Below, piece after piece: positions 35,216-47,715 of a stretch of 64,000 bases of DNA. The position numbers were made by a program, and so were the translations under genes. The stretch is from Eriocheir sinensis (taxonomy: Eukaryota; Arthropoda; Malacostraca; Decapoda; Varunidae), in contig NC_066577.1 in the NCBI RefSeq assembly GCF_024679095.1, positions 3,651,370 to 3,715,369 of the forward strand, written 5' to 3'. The notes below the pieces were generated by a model, which saw only the letters and a list, made by a program, of their open reading frames with translations, made no database searches and was not told the DNA's origin. Within the stretch, counting starts at the first letter, position 1. Each line of letters begins with the position of its first letter.

Positions 35216-37640
35216 TCACACCTGACCATCTGTTCGTTGCAAGTCCCTGGCTGGCACAGTTTCTGCATAGCCTTTGTCAATTAATTCTTTCATGAATTCC
35301 TTGTAATCTTGGTGGTACTTTCTATCTCTCATAAGTTTTGCCTTTAACTTCATGAGGCTATGCAAGGCCATGTCCTTGTTGTTTGGAAGCTTGATGTCAT
35401 TATTCTTAAGTGGAAGAGGCAGCTCATAGTGCCCTTCTCTCTGCTGACTCACTCCCTCTCTCATCCTTTTCAGGAATCTTTTGTCATCATAGGAAAAGGG
35501 AGTGTTGTCAGTTCCTTTATCATTAAAATCAAGCTCAAACATGTTCCTGACTTGTGCTGGGTTTATTAACTCCTTTGTCTGAGTAGGAACAACAAGGAAA
35601 CTAACTTTTCTTTCTTCACTAATGACAACATCTTGGGCTATAGTTCTATATGCTCTCGCTACATCATCTGAAACTTTCTTAGTTTCTTTAACTGCTTGGC
35701 CAACAACGCCCCATCCTAAGTGTGTTTTAAGTCCATAAGGATCATCTTCTCCCACAATAATCTCTTTGGGCTTAATGGCTCTGATACAGTTAGCTCCAAT
35801 AAGAAGTGCCACATCTACATTTGAATCATAAGGCATCAGTTTGTTAGAGTGTGGCCAGGTTTGGGTTGTTTCAGGGCATGGTATCTGAGCCTCCTTTGCA
35901 AGAATATCTTCCTTGGAATATGCAGGTGGAAGATCTATTTGCATGTGCTCACTGAATCCTCGTACAACAAGTCCACTGATTTTTGTGCAGGGGACTACCT
36001 GTTCTCCCGTTATTGTGGAGAGCTTGAGGTGTACTGGTGAGCCACTAACTCCCATTCTTTCCAAGGTGCTTTCTTTGATGAAACAGGCATCAGACTGACA
36101 ATCCAATAATGCATACACCAACTTTTTATTGTGTTCATTGTCTCTGTGGTGTAACCACACTGGCACAATCATGGTGTGCATATCTCCAGTCATAGACTGA
36201 CTGGTGTTAATCTTGTTTGAAACTGCTGAGCTTTCATTTGCTTTTGGCCGAGTTGCTTTATCTGACTCTCCTGCCTTGACAGTTGGAGCACTAGTTTGTG
36301 CAAGAGCATTATTGTGAAGAGATGTTGGGTGGTATCGTTGACATATACTACAACATTTCTTATGACGGCAATCTATCTTTCTGTGACCACGCTTCAAGCA
36401 TCCTCTACACAAGTACTGCTTCTGCACAAAGTCAAACTTTGCATTGTTATCAAGCAAGTTAAACTTTTTACACACATCTACATCATGCTCTTCATTGCAA
36501 TAAAGGCAGCTCAGGCTCCTCGGCCCTGTTTTTCTAACTTCATGCCTTTTATCATATCTAGCCTTGTTGTCCGTTGTTGTGTGTGATGGCTTTACCTCTG
36601 ATGCCTCTGTCTTGAAACTTCTGTTTCCTGGTATGTCTGTACTTGAACTACTATTTCTTCCTTTGGCTACAACTGCATTGCTCCTTTGATTCTTATCTCT
36701 TACTGCACTGTACGATGAGATTGGGTTGCACACCTTTGTAGCCTCTCTACGTATGAACTTACATAACCTTTTAAAGGGAGGATATTGTTCAGAACTTATG
36801 TCTGTTAGACCTTCATCATCACTATCATCATCACCTCTAGAAGCATACTTGTACACTATTGTGTTCCATTTCTCAACTAGTGAGACAGGTAACTTTTTCA
36901 ATAATTTGACATTCTCCTGTGAGTCATCTAACACCACTAGATGAGGTATGCTTTCCATTGCTGTCTTGCATCTGTCCAGGAAATCTGCAAATTTCCTTAG
37001 TGCTGGGCCATCATTCTGCTGAATTTTGGCCACTCATATAACTTCTTTCTGTAGGCATTAGACACAAGAAACTGATTTCCAAACCTACCCTTTAGGGTTT
37101 TCTTAGCCTTTATGTAAGCTTCTTCAGTATTTAACTGAAGCAATCCACTGATTGCTTCCTTGGCTTCACCATTGGTGTACCTTCCAAGGTAAAAGAGCCT
37201 TTCGGTAAAATCAGTAGTTCTGGACTCAATGAAAATTTCAAAACATGTTGTGAAAACTAACATGTCTCCCTTGAACACTTCTGGTTCTGGACGTGGAAGG
37301 TTTTCTCTGGTTTGCCTCATTGACATAATATCTGCTGTCCTCTGCATTGCATCTAACTGACTGACTGAACCTGGGGAAGGCTGGGTAGTATGCCTAACAT
37401 TATTATCAGTGCCATTTGACCGACAACCAGAATTGTTGTTCACATGTGTGTCAGGTTCCTGCAAATCAAGTTTTGGTGAGAAAAACCTTGGCATTAGGGT
37501 TAAGTTCCTTGTTAGGTAACATATCAACAATCCTATCAACTGATTTATACAATTCTTCTTTTACCTCATTTAAGTCAAAGGGTTGACTAAATTCTTCCCT
37601 TTTAACTGGCGGGGATTTCACTTCAGCAAGAGTTTGAGGC
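35216..37640 (-). pseudogene. BEL/Pao gag and protease region
   Basis: The main frame from 37033 to 35216 encodes 605 residues. Upstream gag sequence is carried in a different frame (37539-36997, with PRPEPEVFKGDMLVFTTCFE and GRYTNGEAKEAISGLLQLN, the DUF1759-type gag core) and the first part (37640-37466) returns to the main frame. Cys/His clusters SCLYCNEEHDVDVCKKF, YLCRGCLKRGHRKIDC and CCSICQRYHPTSLH are zinc knuckles. LVYALLDCQSDACFIKES is the protease active-site region (DUF1758 type). The end approaches the RT start and is closed by a TGA at 35213-35215. Confidence 0.85.
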
Positions 37641-37800
37641 ATTCTTGGCCCTGGCACACCCATTCACATCCATCCACACCCCTAGATACTTGTATTCTAC
37701 TGTCTGTTCCAACTCATTCCCTTCCAAACTCCAAGTTGTCTCTCTCTCATCCTCTGATCTATTTACTATCATTACTTTGCTCTTCTCACTACTAAACCTA
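37641..37800 (-). mobile_element. RTE-type LINE fragment
   Basis: Encodes FSSEKSKVMIVNRSEDERET and LEGNELEQTVEYKYLGVWMD, the thumb region of RTE-like RTs, directly joined to the broken 5' end of the Pao element. Another piece of the same family is at 27438-28924. Confidence 0.75.
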
Positions 37801-38109
37801 ACCACCCCCTCACCTCCGCGGCGCCTGATCTTGATGTCACAGGTGGTTGGAGATTTCTCCCCGTGGTGTAAAATTGAAAAGAAAAGTGTGTATAGAGGTT
37901 TTGCAGTGACGTCACGAAATAGCGTCGTCTGCAAACCCGCTGGTGGTCACCTTCCCAGCAGAGTGAGCAGACGGACCACGTGTGCCCCATCCCCAAGTCA
38001 CTACCCGCGGGCAAATGGCAGGACCTTAAGCATCATTTGTGTTAAGTGATTACGCGAGATCGCTTGAGAATGCTACGAAGCTGAGATACATCGAAAAAAT
38101 CAGTGCTTT

Positions 38110-38224
38110 TGGAGGAGGAGACTGGTAGACTGGCTGTCTGGCTGGCTGGTTGACTGGTTGCCTGGTGGGTTGATTGGTAAACTGACTGTCTGTCTAATTG
38201 ACTGAGTGGATGGCTGGCTGGTTG
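38110..38224. repeat. TGGC/TGACTGG-rich degenerate repeat, left flank of a LINE
   Basis: Many variants of CTGGCTGGTTGACTGG. The same repeat resumes at 39609-39710 after the LINE, so the LINE lies within it. Confidence 0.85.
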
Positions 38225-39604
38225 ATTTACATAGATTTACATAGAAAATCAGACCACAGAGCCCATGGTCCAGACTTGGTGGTCTGTCCTTAAACCTAAG
38301 TGATTTTACATTAATCAGAAGACTCCAAAACGTTGCATTTCTACTCTAGTTGATATTAAGTTGAAGGAAGTGACGGTCGAGCTTATTTTTGAAGGAGTCA
38401 ATCGTGTTACACTGGACCACTGATGGTGGAAGCTTATTCCATTCTCGCACTACAACGTTGGTGAAGAAAAATTTGGTGCAGTCTGAATTTACTTGTCTAC
38501 ATCTGAGTTTTACGCCATTGTTCCTCGTGCGCAGAGTGTTATCGATCATAAACAATGTTGATCTGTCTACATTCGTGAAACCATTAAGTATTTTAAAACA
38601 TTCGATCAGTTTTCCTCGGAGGCGACGTTTCTCAAGAGAGAACATGTTAAGGGTAGAAAGCCTTTCTTCGTAGGATTTGTTGCGCAAGGAAGGGATCATT
38701 TTCGTTGCCCGACGCTGAACACCTTCTAATTTAGCAATATCCTTTGCATGGTGGGGGGACCAAAACTGTACCGCATATTCCAAGTGGGGTCTGACTAAAC
38801 TGTTGTAGAGCGGGAGTATTACATCTTTATTCTTGAATACAAAGTTTCTTTTAATGAAGCCCAACATTCTGTTCGCTTTATTTGCTGCATCGATGCATTG
38901 CTGTGAGAATTTGAGGTTTGACGCGATTTTGAACCCCAAGTCTTTGACGCATTGAACGCTTTTGAGTTTAACGCCGCGCATTTCGTATTCGAACTTCTTA
39001 TTCCTCGTTCCAACTTGAAGGACCTGGCACTTGTCTACGTTAAAGGGCATCTCCCATCTATCCGACCAAGCTGAAATTTTTTGCAAATCCTCTTGGAGGC
39101 TTTACCTGTCTTCGTCAGTGAGAACCGAGTTACCAATCTTTGTGTCGTCTGCAAATTTACTAATGCGGTTATTGAGTCCAACATCCACGTCGTTGATGTA
39201 AATAATGAAGAGCACTGGGCCAAGGACCGAGCCCTGAGGGACGCCACTAGTGACAGGCGCCCACTCTGAGTTAAATCCGTCAATCACTACTCTTTGTTGT
39301 CTGTTGCTCAACCAATTCGCGATCCATTGGTTTACTTGACCGTCAATACCTATTTGCTTTAATTTGTAAAGTAATTTATGATGCGGGACTTTATCAAACG
39401 CTTTCTGGAAATCAAGATAGACTACGTCCAGTGATTTGGTTACGTCATAAACAGTGAAGAGGTCGTTATAAAAGGTTAATAGGTTTGATAGGCAGGATCT
39501 TTTATTTCGGAAGCCATGCTGTGAGTCCCCAATCAATGAGTGGCTTTCAAGGTAACTCACAATTTTGTCTCTAATTATGCCCTCAAGTAGCTTACCTACA
39601 ACCG
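38225..39604 (-). mobile_element. CR1-like LINE, 5'-truncated, nearly intact RT half
   Basis: The 3' end at 38225-38245 has two copies of the decamer CTATGTAAAT (minus strand), a different terminal repeat from the TTCTTATG of the other CR1-like elements. About 110 bp of 3' UTR precede the coding part. The 5' end is in the RT fingers near 39604. Both flanks are TGGC-type repeat. Confidence 0.88.
38346..39604 (-). pseudogene. CR1-like LINE reverse transcriptase, one in-frame stop
   Basis: Motifs in order: [75 protein letters not shown], catalytic [10 protein letters not shown], then QVLQVGTRNKKFEYEMRG, SLVRPHLEYAVQFWSP and FKNKLDRHFLQLNIN at the C-terminus. Both halves are in one frame, interrupted by a single TAA at 39099-39101, so the copy is fairly young. 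Endonuclease and ORF1 are absent by truncation. Confidence 0.9.
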
Positions 39605-39719
39605 AAGTTGACTGACTGGGTGGTTGATTGTTTGGCTGGCTGGCTGGTTGACTGGCTGATTGGTTGGTTGGCTGACTGTCTGGCTGGTCGGATGACTGGC
39701 TGTCCCTCTGCCTGGCCGA

Positions 39720-40269
39720 TCTGTTGCTGACCAGTGATGCCCAGATAGGCCCAGGTAGGTAGCACAGGCAGGCAAACAGGTGAGGGCAAGTGACGACAGG
39801 TGAGGGCAGGTGACGGCAAGTCATCTTACACTATGCACTCTTGGTCACTTCCCTGCGTACACTTATATACTCCACCCAGCACTGAACTCTGTCCCTCTGT
39901 GCACTTTGCCTCCACTGAATTTCCTTTCCTACTTTCTTCCCCTGCTTGAGCACCGCCATGCGTGTTTACCTCCTCCAGCTCATGTAAATCCCGTTCCAGA
40001 GTAATCATCCGCCACACAATAAGCTAGGGGACCTGGGGCAATACCTAAATGAGTGTTAACTCATGTAATAATTTAATCAGTCTTGCCTGTAATATTTGCC
40101 TCTGACAAAATGAGCACTGCAGAGTCGAGATGAAGCAGCCGGGCGCCAGTTTTCCATCCTCACAGCTGTTATCCACTTCCCCCGCTCTTCTGGATTCGCT
40201 GGAAATCTATAAAATGACACAGCATATCTCTCCCGTGTCGGTTAGAACATCCAACCGCACAACATACGT
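39720..40269. other. No gene recognised
   Basis: Short GGTGAGGGCAAGTGACG repeats near 39780-39825, then unique-looking sequence without coding evidence. Confidence 0.5.
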
Positions 40270-40403
40270 AGCCCATGCAGGGGCGTCATTTGGGGGTCTT
40301 GGGGGGGGCAGTTGCCCCCCCCCAAGACTCAAGTTGCCCCCCCAAGCCTCAGTTTGCCCCCCCTACCAGCGAAGCCTCAAGAAGTAACAGCAGCTGGATT
40401 TAG

Positions 40404-40619
<216 letters not shown>

Positions 40620-40675
40620 CAGTCAACACTGAGCGGCAGTTAGGGTTCCGGGAGCAGCAAAGACAGACGTGCTGT

Positions 40676-40855
40676 AGCCGGTTTTTTTCTGTGTTAAAAC
40701 ATGTAAAGAACCACCTGAGAACAAAAACTGGGGATGACCGGCTATCTTCCTTGTTGTTGATGGCCACAGAGAAACACATGGTCAAGTCTTTTGATCTGGA
40801 AGAACTAGTCGATGATTTTGCTCGCATGAGACACCGCCGGTACCCATTGGTGTGA
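40676..40855 (+). pseudogene. hAT transposase C-terminal end
   Basis: 59 codons before TGA encode VLKHVKNHLRTKTGDDRLSS followed by LLLMATEKHMVKSFDLEELV and DDFARMRHRRYPLV, the last part of the hAT dimerisation domain. The frame is cut upstream by the (GT)n microsatellite and a stop. It identifies the element as a deletion derivative of an autonomous hAT. Confidence 0.85.
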
Positions 40856-41355
40856 TTGTATATAGGACTGTAGTAAAAAAAACTTATTTTCGTTTTGTTA
40901 TGGTACTCAAATTATCAACAGTATTACTTTTATTTCATTTTTCAGTATGATGAGTATACTCAAATTATCAACAGTATTACTTTTATTTAATTTTTCAGTA
41001 TGGTGAGTATACTCAAATTATCAACAGTATTATTGCTCATACTTAATTATCTTGATGTTAATTTCATTACAGTAATGATGCAATTGTTTTTTAACTTTCA
41101 ATAATGCCCGGCATTGGCAGCTTTATAAAATATATTTTCCTTAAAATTCAAATATAAGAAAAAGAAGGTCCTGTACTCATGTTTACCTTTCAAATGTACA
41201 ATCATAAATACATGAAATTTCTCGGAAATATTATGTTTCTTAATCCTTGTCTGTCTGGTCTGTTTATATTCTTATATAGCTACCCGTGATGATAAGGTAA
41301 ATGAACAGTAGTGAGATTATATAATTTATGCTGAAAAACCTTGCTTATGTGGTTT

Positions 41356-41482
<127 letters not shown>

Positions 41483-41558
41483 GATGAAGCTCTTTGCTCA
41501 CCAAACTGTCTCTGCCCCCCCCCCAAGAAAAATCTGAAATGACGCCCCTGATCCCATG

Positions 41559-43078
41559 ACGAACACACAGAGCACTTGTGCAGCCGCCACCAAGGTTTGC
41601 TTTGATAAGTGAACACCGCCACTGACCACCAAGATGGCCGTGGGGGGTGCATTCCCCCCGTTAGTAGGTCGTAAAGTTCGGTTGGAGTAGTTTAAATATG
41701 CTCCCCGACCCTAAACACTATGCGAGCTATTTAGCGGCTGCGGCAGCTGTAGGTCGCCGCGGCCGCCGCCAGAGGAGGCGACGCGCTTTCGTAAACATTA
41801 TTCCCTATTTTCAAGATTAAAAAAAAGAGTCCTTGAATAGGATTTTCAAAGCATTTCCATGACTGTTGAAGGATTGTAGAAAAGATATATGAAGAGATAG
41901 TGATGTTTCATAAGGTAGATAATGAGATACTGGCACGGTTTTAAAACGAATCTTTACCACCTGTTGTTCTGGGATGGCGTCTTGGCTGCACTCAGGTGAT
42001 GGACTGTCCAGGCTCAGGCTGAAGCTGCCAGGACCTGCGTGGGATGATGGCTGAACTGAACACAGGCAGGACTTGTAAAGTGTGGAGGTTACTGGCTACT
42101 ACAGCCTTGCCTGGCTCATGTGCTGGCCAGCCGGCACCTGCTGGATCTAGCGGCGTGCCTGTCCAACAGACTACAGGTCTGGAAACTGGTGGAGTAGCAG
42201 CCAGTGACTAGTGTGAGAAGTGTTTACAGCTTGAGTGCAACAGCAGGTACCTGAGAGGGATATCGGCCGTATCATAAGGCAGCTTCTAAACCTTCCCCTT
42301 CCTCTTCCCTTAAACGGTGTCCCCTTTCTGCCGGATACTATAAGGTGATCTCGGCCCCTTCCTCCGTTAGGGCTTCTTCCGAGTTGGGTTTAGCCTCTGT
42401 AAACATCTCTACACGGAAATATTGATAATTGAAGCATTTTACATATATTATTATTATCATACATATTTTTCAATGTATAATCACGAAGAAAATGGTTGAT
42501 TGAAAGGCAAATATAGGTATAATTGGGAGCATAGCGTGAATGATAGGGATTGGGAGTGACGTCAGCAACCCTTGTTTTCCACCTCTCCACATACACAGCC
42601 GGAGTCCAAATGTGCCAGGTGCTATCACTTCTCGGCCGCTCGCTATCATCTCGTCAAGCAAGGAGCAATTAGAAAAATGATCGAGCACCATCGGAGGTAT
42701 AGGAAAAGACTACCTAGCTCCTTGAGTTGACCAAGGAGGCGTGTTGACACGGCAACTCGGCAAGGGTTAAAAATCATGATACAACCCTAAAGTCTTAAAC
42801 AACATTTTAAATCATATATTCAAAAAACTTTTGCAGATTCATATTAGATCAAATACGTTTTATTATAATTCCTGGATCATTTATTACTATATTAATGAGA
42901 GAAATGCAGAGTTGACGCATAAAACATGCGAAGGGGCTCACGAAGATGTGCCTATCTCGACCCCTTGCCAGATTCCAGCAATTTCGCCCGTCAACACCTT
43001 TCCTTCGCTTACGGAGCGGCGGGCCCCTCGAAGATTATGGTATGAGAAATTGGCCGAAGAGCTTCTATAGTCGAGGAG
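41559..43078. other. No gene recognised
   Basis: 41660-41740 is an inverted match to 30460-30520 (dispersed repeat). The rest, including a GC-rich patch at 41740-41800, has no coding or repeat signature I can name. Confidence 0.5.
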
Positions 43079-43985
43079 GCTGCCTTATGGTTCTTTTAAT
43101 AAAAGACCCACCCTACAGGAACTTAACGATTCAAGGCTGGAGGCAACAGAACGCTTAGCCGCAGACCTTACCATTATTTCCGATTGGGGCAAGAGGAACC
43201 TGGTGTCCTTCAACGCCTCAAAATCACAGTTTCTCCACCTATCCACTCGACACAATCTTCCAAACAACTATCCCTATCCCCTATTTCTTGACAACACCCA
43301 GCTATCACCGTCTTCAACACTAAACATCCTCGGTCTATCCTTAACTCAAAATCTCAACTGGAAACTTCATATCTCATCTCTTACTAAATCAGCTTCCTCT
43401 AGGCTGGGCGTTCTGTACCGTCTCCGCCAGTTCTTCTCCCCCGCACAGTTGCTGTCCATTTACAGGGGCCTTGTCCGCCCTCGTATGGAGTATGCATCTC
43501 ATGTGTGTGTGTGTGTGGGGTCCACTCACAGCTCTCCTTGACAGGGTGGAGTCAAAGGCTCTTCGTCTCATCAGCTCTCCTCCTCATACTGATAGTCTTC
43601 TACCTCTCAAATTCCGCCGCCATGTTGCCTCTCTTTCTATCTTCTATCGATATTTCCACGCTGACTGCTCTTCTAAACTTGCTAACTGCATGCCTCCCCT
43701 CCTCCCGCGGCCCCACTGCACAAGACTTTCTACTCATGCTCATCTCTATACTGTCCAAACCCCTTATGCAAGAGTCAACCAGCATCTTCACTCTTTCATC
43801 CCTCACGCTGGTAAACTCTGGAACAATCTTCCTTCATCTGTATTTCATCCTGCCTACGACTTGAACTCTTTCGAGAGGAGGGTATCAGGACACCTCTCCT
43901 CCCGAAATTGACCTCTGTTTTTGGACACTCCTTTGACCTCTGTTCAGGGGCAGTGAGTATCGGGCCTTTTTTTATTTACGCTCTT
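43079..43985 (+). mobile_element. Jockey-like LINE 3' fragment with a (GT)n interruption
   Basis: Matches the C-terminal half of the element at 14872-16508: KDPPYRNLTIQGWRQQNA, FNASKSQFLHLSTRHNLPNN, LSLTQNLNWKLHISSLTKSA, LYRLRQFFSPAQLLSIYRGL, then HSFIPHAGKLWNNLPSSVFH and YDLNSFERRVSGHLSSRN. At 43503-43517 a short GT repeat sits inside the coding sequence and shifts the frame. The 3' UTR ends near 43985. Confidence 0.88.
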
Positions 43986-45637
43986 GAACTGCTCACCCAT
44001 TGTGTCGGGGAGGTCTGTTTGAGTACCCCTTCAAACGGTGTCGCTCACACGATTTCACTCCCCTGCGCGGTACTGTGGTACAGCATGTAAATATGCTGCC
44101 GGCCTGGTGTGGCAAGGCCCGGCACAGGACAAGACCCCCGGACAGCAGCCATTCCTTGCCGGCCTGCTGTGGTTCTTGACACGTGCTTCACACTATTAGT
44201 CTGGGAAACTGAGGGTCGGGTCTATTTTGTAATTATTGGTTCTTTGAACTGATTTACATTTACACGATGAAAATAAAAAGACAAAAAACAATAATCCTAA
44301 TAAAACCCAACAAAGTCCTTAATTATTTTTACTTTTTTTTCCAACCCTGATGTATGGAAATTATTTTTCTGTGCCTCAGATGCCCTCCCTGGCAGGCAGC
44401 CGTTTTTCAGCTGTACCAGCCCAGGTGGATTGGCTACCAAGTTAACCCGTGGGCTTTGGCTATGGGAAAGCCGAGAAGTGGCCGAGAAACGGCAACATTA
44501 CACTGCATTGTGAGACTGAGAGCATGGAACATATATCAGAGTACTCCTCTCATAACCATAAAGCCGTTAAAAATATTTACTTATACTCAAACTCCATTCT
44601 TTTTAGGTGGTGTTTGTTACAAAATAAACAGTCTCGTGACACGTGGCATCTAGCAGAGTCGCTTGTTGTCTACTTTAGAGAATTTGACAAGTGATTACTG
44701 TATGGATAGCTAATTTAGTCTGCCATGACCTTACAGCACCACCTTTGACAAATAAGCCCACCTCAAGATCAATCAACCACCACAATGACCCAGTTCATGC
44801 ATGGTGGGTTGCTCTATGCCGCCACCGCCTACAATTAGCTCGAATTAGGCGTTTTGAGCCTAGCCCAAAACTGGGTCCGCCGTTTCAGCGGACCGACTCG
44901 CGGAAGCCCAAAAATGGGTCCACCGACGCTGCCGGGTTAAGGAGCCCCGCCTGCCTGGGTTGGATTGGTGCGGTGGCGGGGCGTGCCCACACATCGGTGG
45001 GCCATGTACACAACACCTCTGGGGCTCCAAGCTGCTGTACACAACACCTCTGGGGCTCCAAGCTGCTCTGAGATCCCCTGAGATTCAGCCTGGGGCCGCA
45101 AGGTGCCTGTTACCAACGGTGGCCCAAGGAGCACTCTGAAGGCTTTGACAAGGGGGAGGCTGTGCACTGGCAGGAGGGACTCACACGCTGCGCCTTCTTT
45201 TCGCTGGATCTGTTGGGCGGCTGCAGCAGGAAGCAAGAGATGGCAAGCAATCCCTGACACACCACGACGCTAGATGCTTTCCCTGTCCTGCTGTGGAGGC
45301 TTACCCAAAACATCTCCAAAACTGTTCCCGGCTTGATGGAAAGAAACAGAGAGGGACTTCCCAAGACTTGTCAGGGGTGAAGAGATGTTGTAAATGTGGA
45401 CACAGGGGACAAGTCATGGAACTCTTTATTAACTGCTGCAAGCCATCATAACAAGGCCAACACAACGGTACTGACGCGGGACAACCGAGTCTCCGTAACA
45501 GGCCGGGGAACAACACAAAATACATAGAACAATAATTAGAGAACTTGTCGCAAATACTCGTGCCAAGGCTGAAGGCTTGAAAACGCTTCAGGAAGGCCGA
45601 CCTTAACAGGGATGATGTATACTATTCTAGGGGCTCA

Positions 45638-45671
<34 letters not shown>

Positions 45672-45914
45672 AATCACTACTTACAATAATAATAACAGTA
45701 ATACATTTGGACCCACTACCGCTACTGCTCTTGGGGGTACAATATCTACATGGAATACAGCACAGCCTTGGGGGTCGACTCTTGCATGAAACTAACTTTG
45801 AGACGAGTATGTGCGGCGTTTCAGAGACGAAGAGAAACAACAAACAGACACAAACCCACACATGAGGAGATAGCGGCTTCCTTATATAAAACTATAAATG
45901 CCTGAGTAAGGGGC

Positions 45915-45916
<2 letters not shown>
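43986..45916. other. No gene recognised; short tandem repeats
   Basis: Contains a 29-bp tandem pair (TACACAACACCTCTGGGGCT, 45004-45062) and (CTA)n at 45643-45670. TTAA sites at 44442 and 44937 have CCCG-starting neighbours but share only 4-5 bp, so I do not call an element. Open frames lack recognisable domains. Confidence 0.45.

Positions 45917-45972
<56 letters not shown>
45917..45972. repeat. (CA)n microsatellite
   Basis: About 27 CA units just upstream of the truncated 5' edge of the LINE at 46003. Confidence 0.95.
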
Positions 45973-45973
<1 letters not shown>

Positions 45974-46797
45974 AAAAGAGGATCACAACATAGGGAGAAG
46001 TAACTACTCTAAGGCAGACTTTGTTAATATGAGAACTTTTTTTGAAAAAGCAAATTGGAGTGGGCTGTACAAAGCCAAAAGTACCCAAAACAAGTGGGAG
46101 GAGTTTTTAAAGCTGTACAAAGAAGCTGAGAATAGATATGTCCCTAAGGAACCAAAAAGGATGTTGGTAAAAAGGAATGGTTTAACAAAAGATGCGAGGC
46201 AGCTAGAAAAAGAAAGGAGGAAGCTTGGAAGGGATGGAGGAGACTAAGAAGAATCAACGCATGGAACAATTTCAAACAAGCAAGGAATGAATATACAAAG
46301 ATTAGAAGAGAAGAAAAATGGAAATATGAAAAATATATACCGTATTTTACGGTTTACAAGACGCTGCATCTTGGAAGACGCACCCTAATATTGGAGAGAA
46401 ATTTTGAGAAAAAGAAAAAAATTAAGTCATTCTCACACAAGAACAGCTTCACCATATCCATGAATTTATGTAACCTTTTCTTAAAACTATCTATTGTCTC
46501 AGCACTCACCACAAGTTTGCAATTTCAACTACTGTTGGTAAATACCCACACACTGAAACTGTGAGTCCCCGACATAAACATGGCGGCATGTAGGCTATTG
46601 GTTTGTTTACATTCATCACTCGTCCGATTTTGTCCGTATGGCGATGACATACTAGTTGGTGGTTAGTAAATATACTATACATCTTTCATTGTCCATGGGT
46701 GGTTTTATTTCCATAAAAGTGAATTAAAAAAAAATTAAAATATGTACGTAAAAATATGAAAGTCAAAGAAATTTTATTCATTGTCAAACCCCAAGAA

Positions 46798-46980
46798 CTA
46801 ATCACTGTTGGATTCATCTGTAGAGTCATCACTACTTGCTACTACTACTGGCTTACTGGTATATGGAAATAAGTCACCTGTACCATCATGATCAAGAGCG
46901 GAATGGCTCCCGCCGCCACCAGCTGCACAATAAACAACAGACGTTTGGGTCATGTTTGGGCTTGTGGCTTGGCTCCAGGA
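46798..46980 (-). pseudogene. Acidic-tailed coding remnant, probably transposase C-terminus
   Basis: 60 codons before TAG, ending KPVVVASSDDSTDESNSD. A Ser/Asp/Glu-rich tail like this is found at the end of many pogo/Tigger transposases. Its position and orientation in a TA-flanked element fit. No catalytic motifs remain, so the assignment is an inference. Confidence 0.45.
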
Positions 46981-47090
46981 AGGTTTATGGTATTGGAAAT
47001 ACTTGTAACAAGTAAGTACTGAGGATATATCATATAAAAGGCTGAATTAAATAGTTACTTAAGTTAACCTCATAATGTAATGACAATGTC

Positions 47091-47471
47091 GGGTAGGCGG
47101 TGGCCGAAATGGTAGCGTACTGGGCCCACATTCACCGCGTGATGGACGACGCGGGTTCGAATCCCCACGCTACCACTCGGATTTTTCAGTCACCGCCGAG
47201 TGGCTTAAAACTACCCACATGCTGTCCTGAAGACCACCCATCAACCCGGACTCTAGAGGAAGCCGTCCAAGCGAATCAAGAACGAGCTCCGGGGGGCAGC
47301 ATGAGCCAATGCAAGATGGCGCCACTATAAACACTCGCCTGCGCCAGAACGGGCTGGGCCGACCATCAGGCCCCACCTGGAAGAAGCCGTGGGCCGACCA
47401 TCAGGCCCCACCAGGAAGATGCCTACCGGCGCAATAGGCAGCGACGTAAAAAAAAAAAAAAAAAAAAAAAA
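47091..47471 (+). mobile_element. tRNA-derived SINE, family 1 (copy c)
   Basis: Full-length: A box TGGCCGAAATGGTAGCG, B box GGTTCGAATCC, body, poly(A) tail (47448-47471). It lies inside the TA-flanked transposon, which lies inside a LINE. Confidence 0.92.
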
Positions 47472-47715
47472 TCCACGTCCCTATCGGTCGAGCCAATACG
47501 GTGACCGTCCAAGCTCACTTGAGCCTGGACGTTGCTGCCACAATACAACATTCGTCTTGGAAGACGCACAAGTATTTTTCATGGTATTTTTTAGGAAAAA
47601 AGTGCGTCTTGTAAGCTGAAAAATATGGTAATCGACAAATGCAAAGACCAACCTAAATTATCTAATAGACATGTGAACGGCAAATTAAAGAAGAAAAACA
47701 ATCAATAAACTGAAA

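Larger units (their letters stand above)
32153..37640 (-). mobile_element. BEL/Pao LTR retrotransposon, internal region, no LTRs seen
   Basis: On the minus strand: gag-like region (37640-36997), zinc-knuckle and aspartic protease region (about 36600-35800), RT with FYVDDGLKS (34780), RNase H and Peptidase_A17-type region, then the start of an integrase with an HHCC zinc-binding domain (32250-32160). It breaks off inside the integrase and near the start of gag; I see no LTRs. Damage: two compensating frameshifts in gag, a TGA at 35213-35215 and a 972-bp DNA-element insertion at 32813-33784. Confidence 0.9.
46340..47628 (-). mobile_element. TA-flanked DNA transposon (pogo/mariner-like), 1289 bp
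   Basis: Inverted ends CCGTATTTTACGGTTTACAA and, from the right, CCATATTTTTCAGCTTACAA, both continuing GACGC; TA on each side (46338-46339, 47629-47630). The host LINE frame resumes on the other side (...REEKWKYEKNI / IDKCKDQPKLSNRHVNGKL), which proves the insertion. It carries a coding remnant at 46798-46980 (minus) and a SINE. Confidence 0.85.

Noticed and set aside
42721..42770. AAGGGTTAA motif like the right end of a TTAA element
   Set aside because: No partner end with CCCTTG next to TTAA was found nearby.
44446..44936. Possible fourth TTAA element with CCCG ends
   Set aside because: Only 4-5 bp of the ends match in inverted orientation and there is no empty-site control, so chance is likely.
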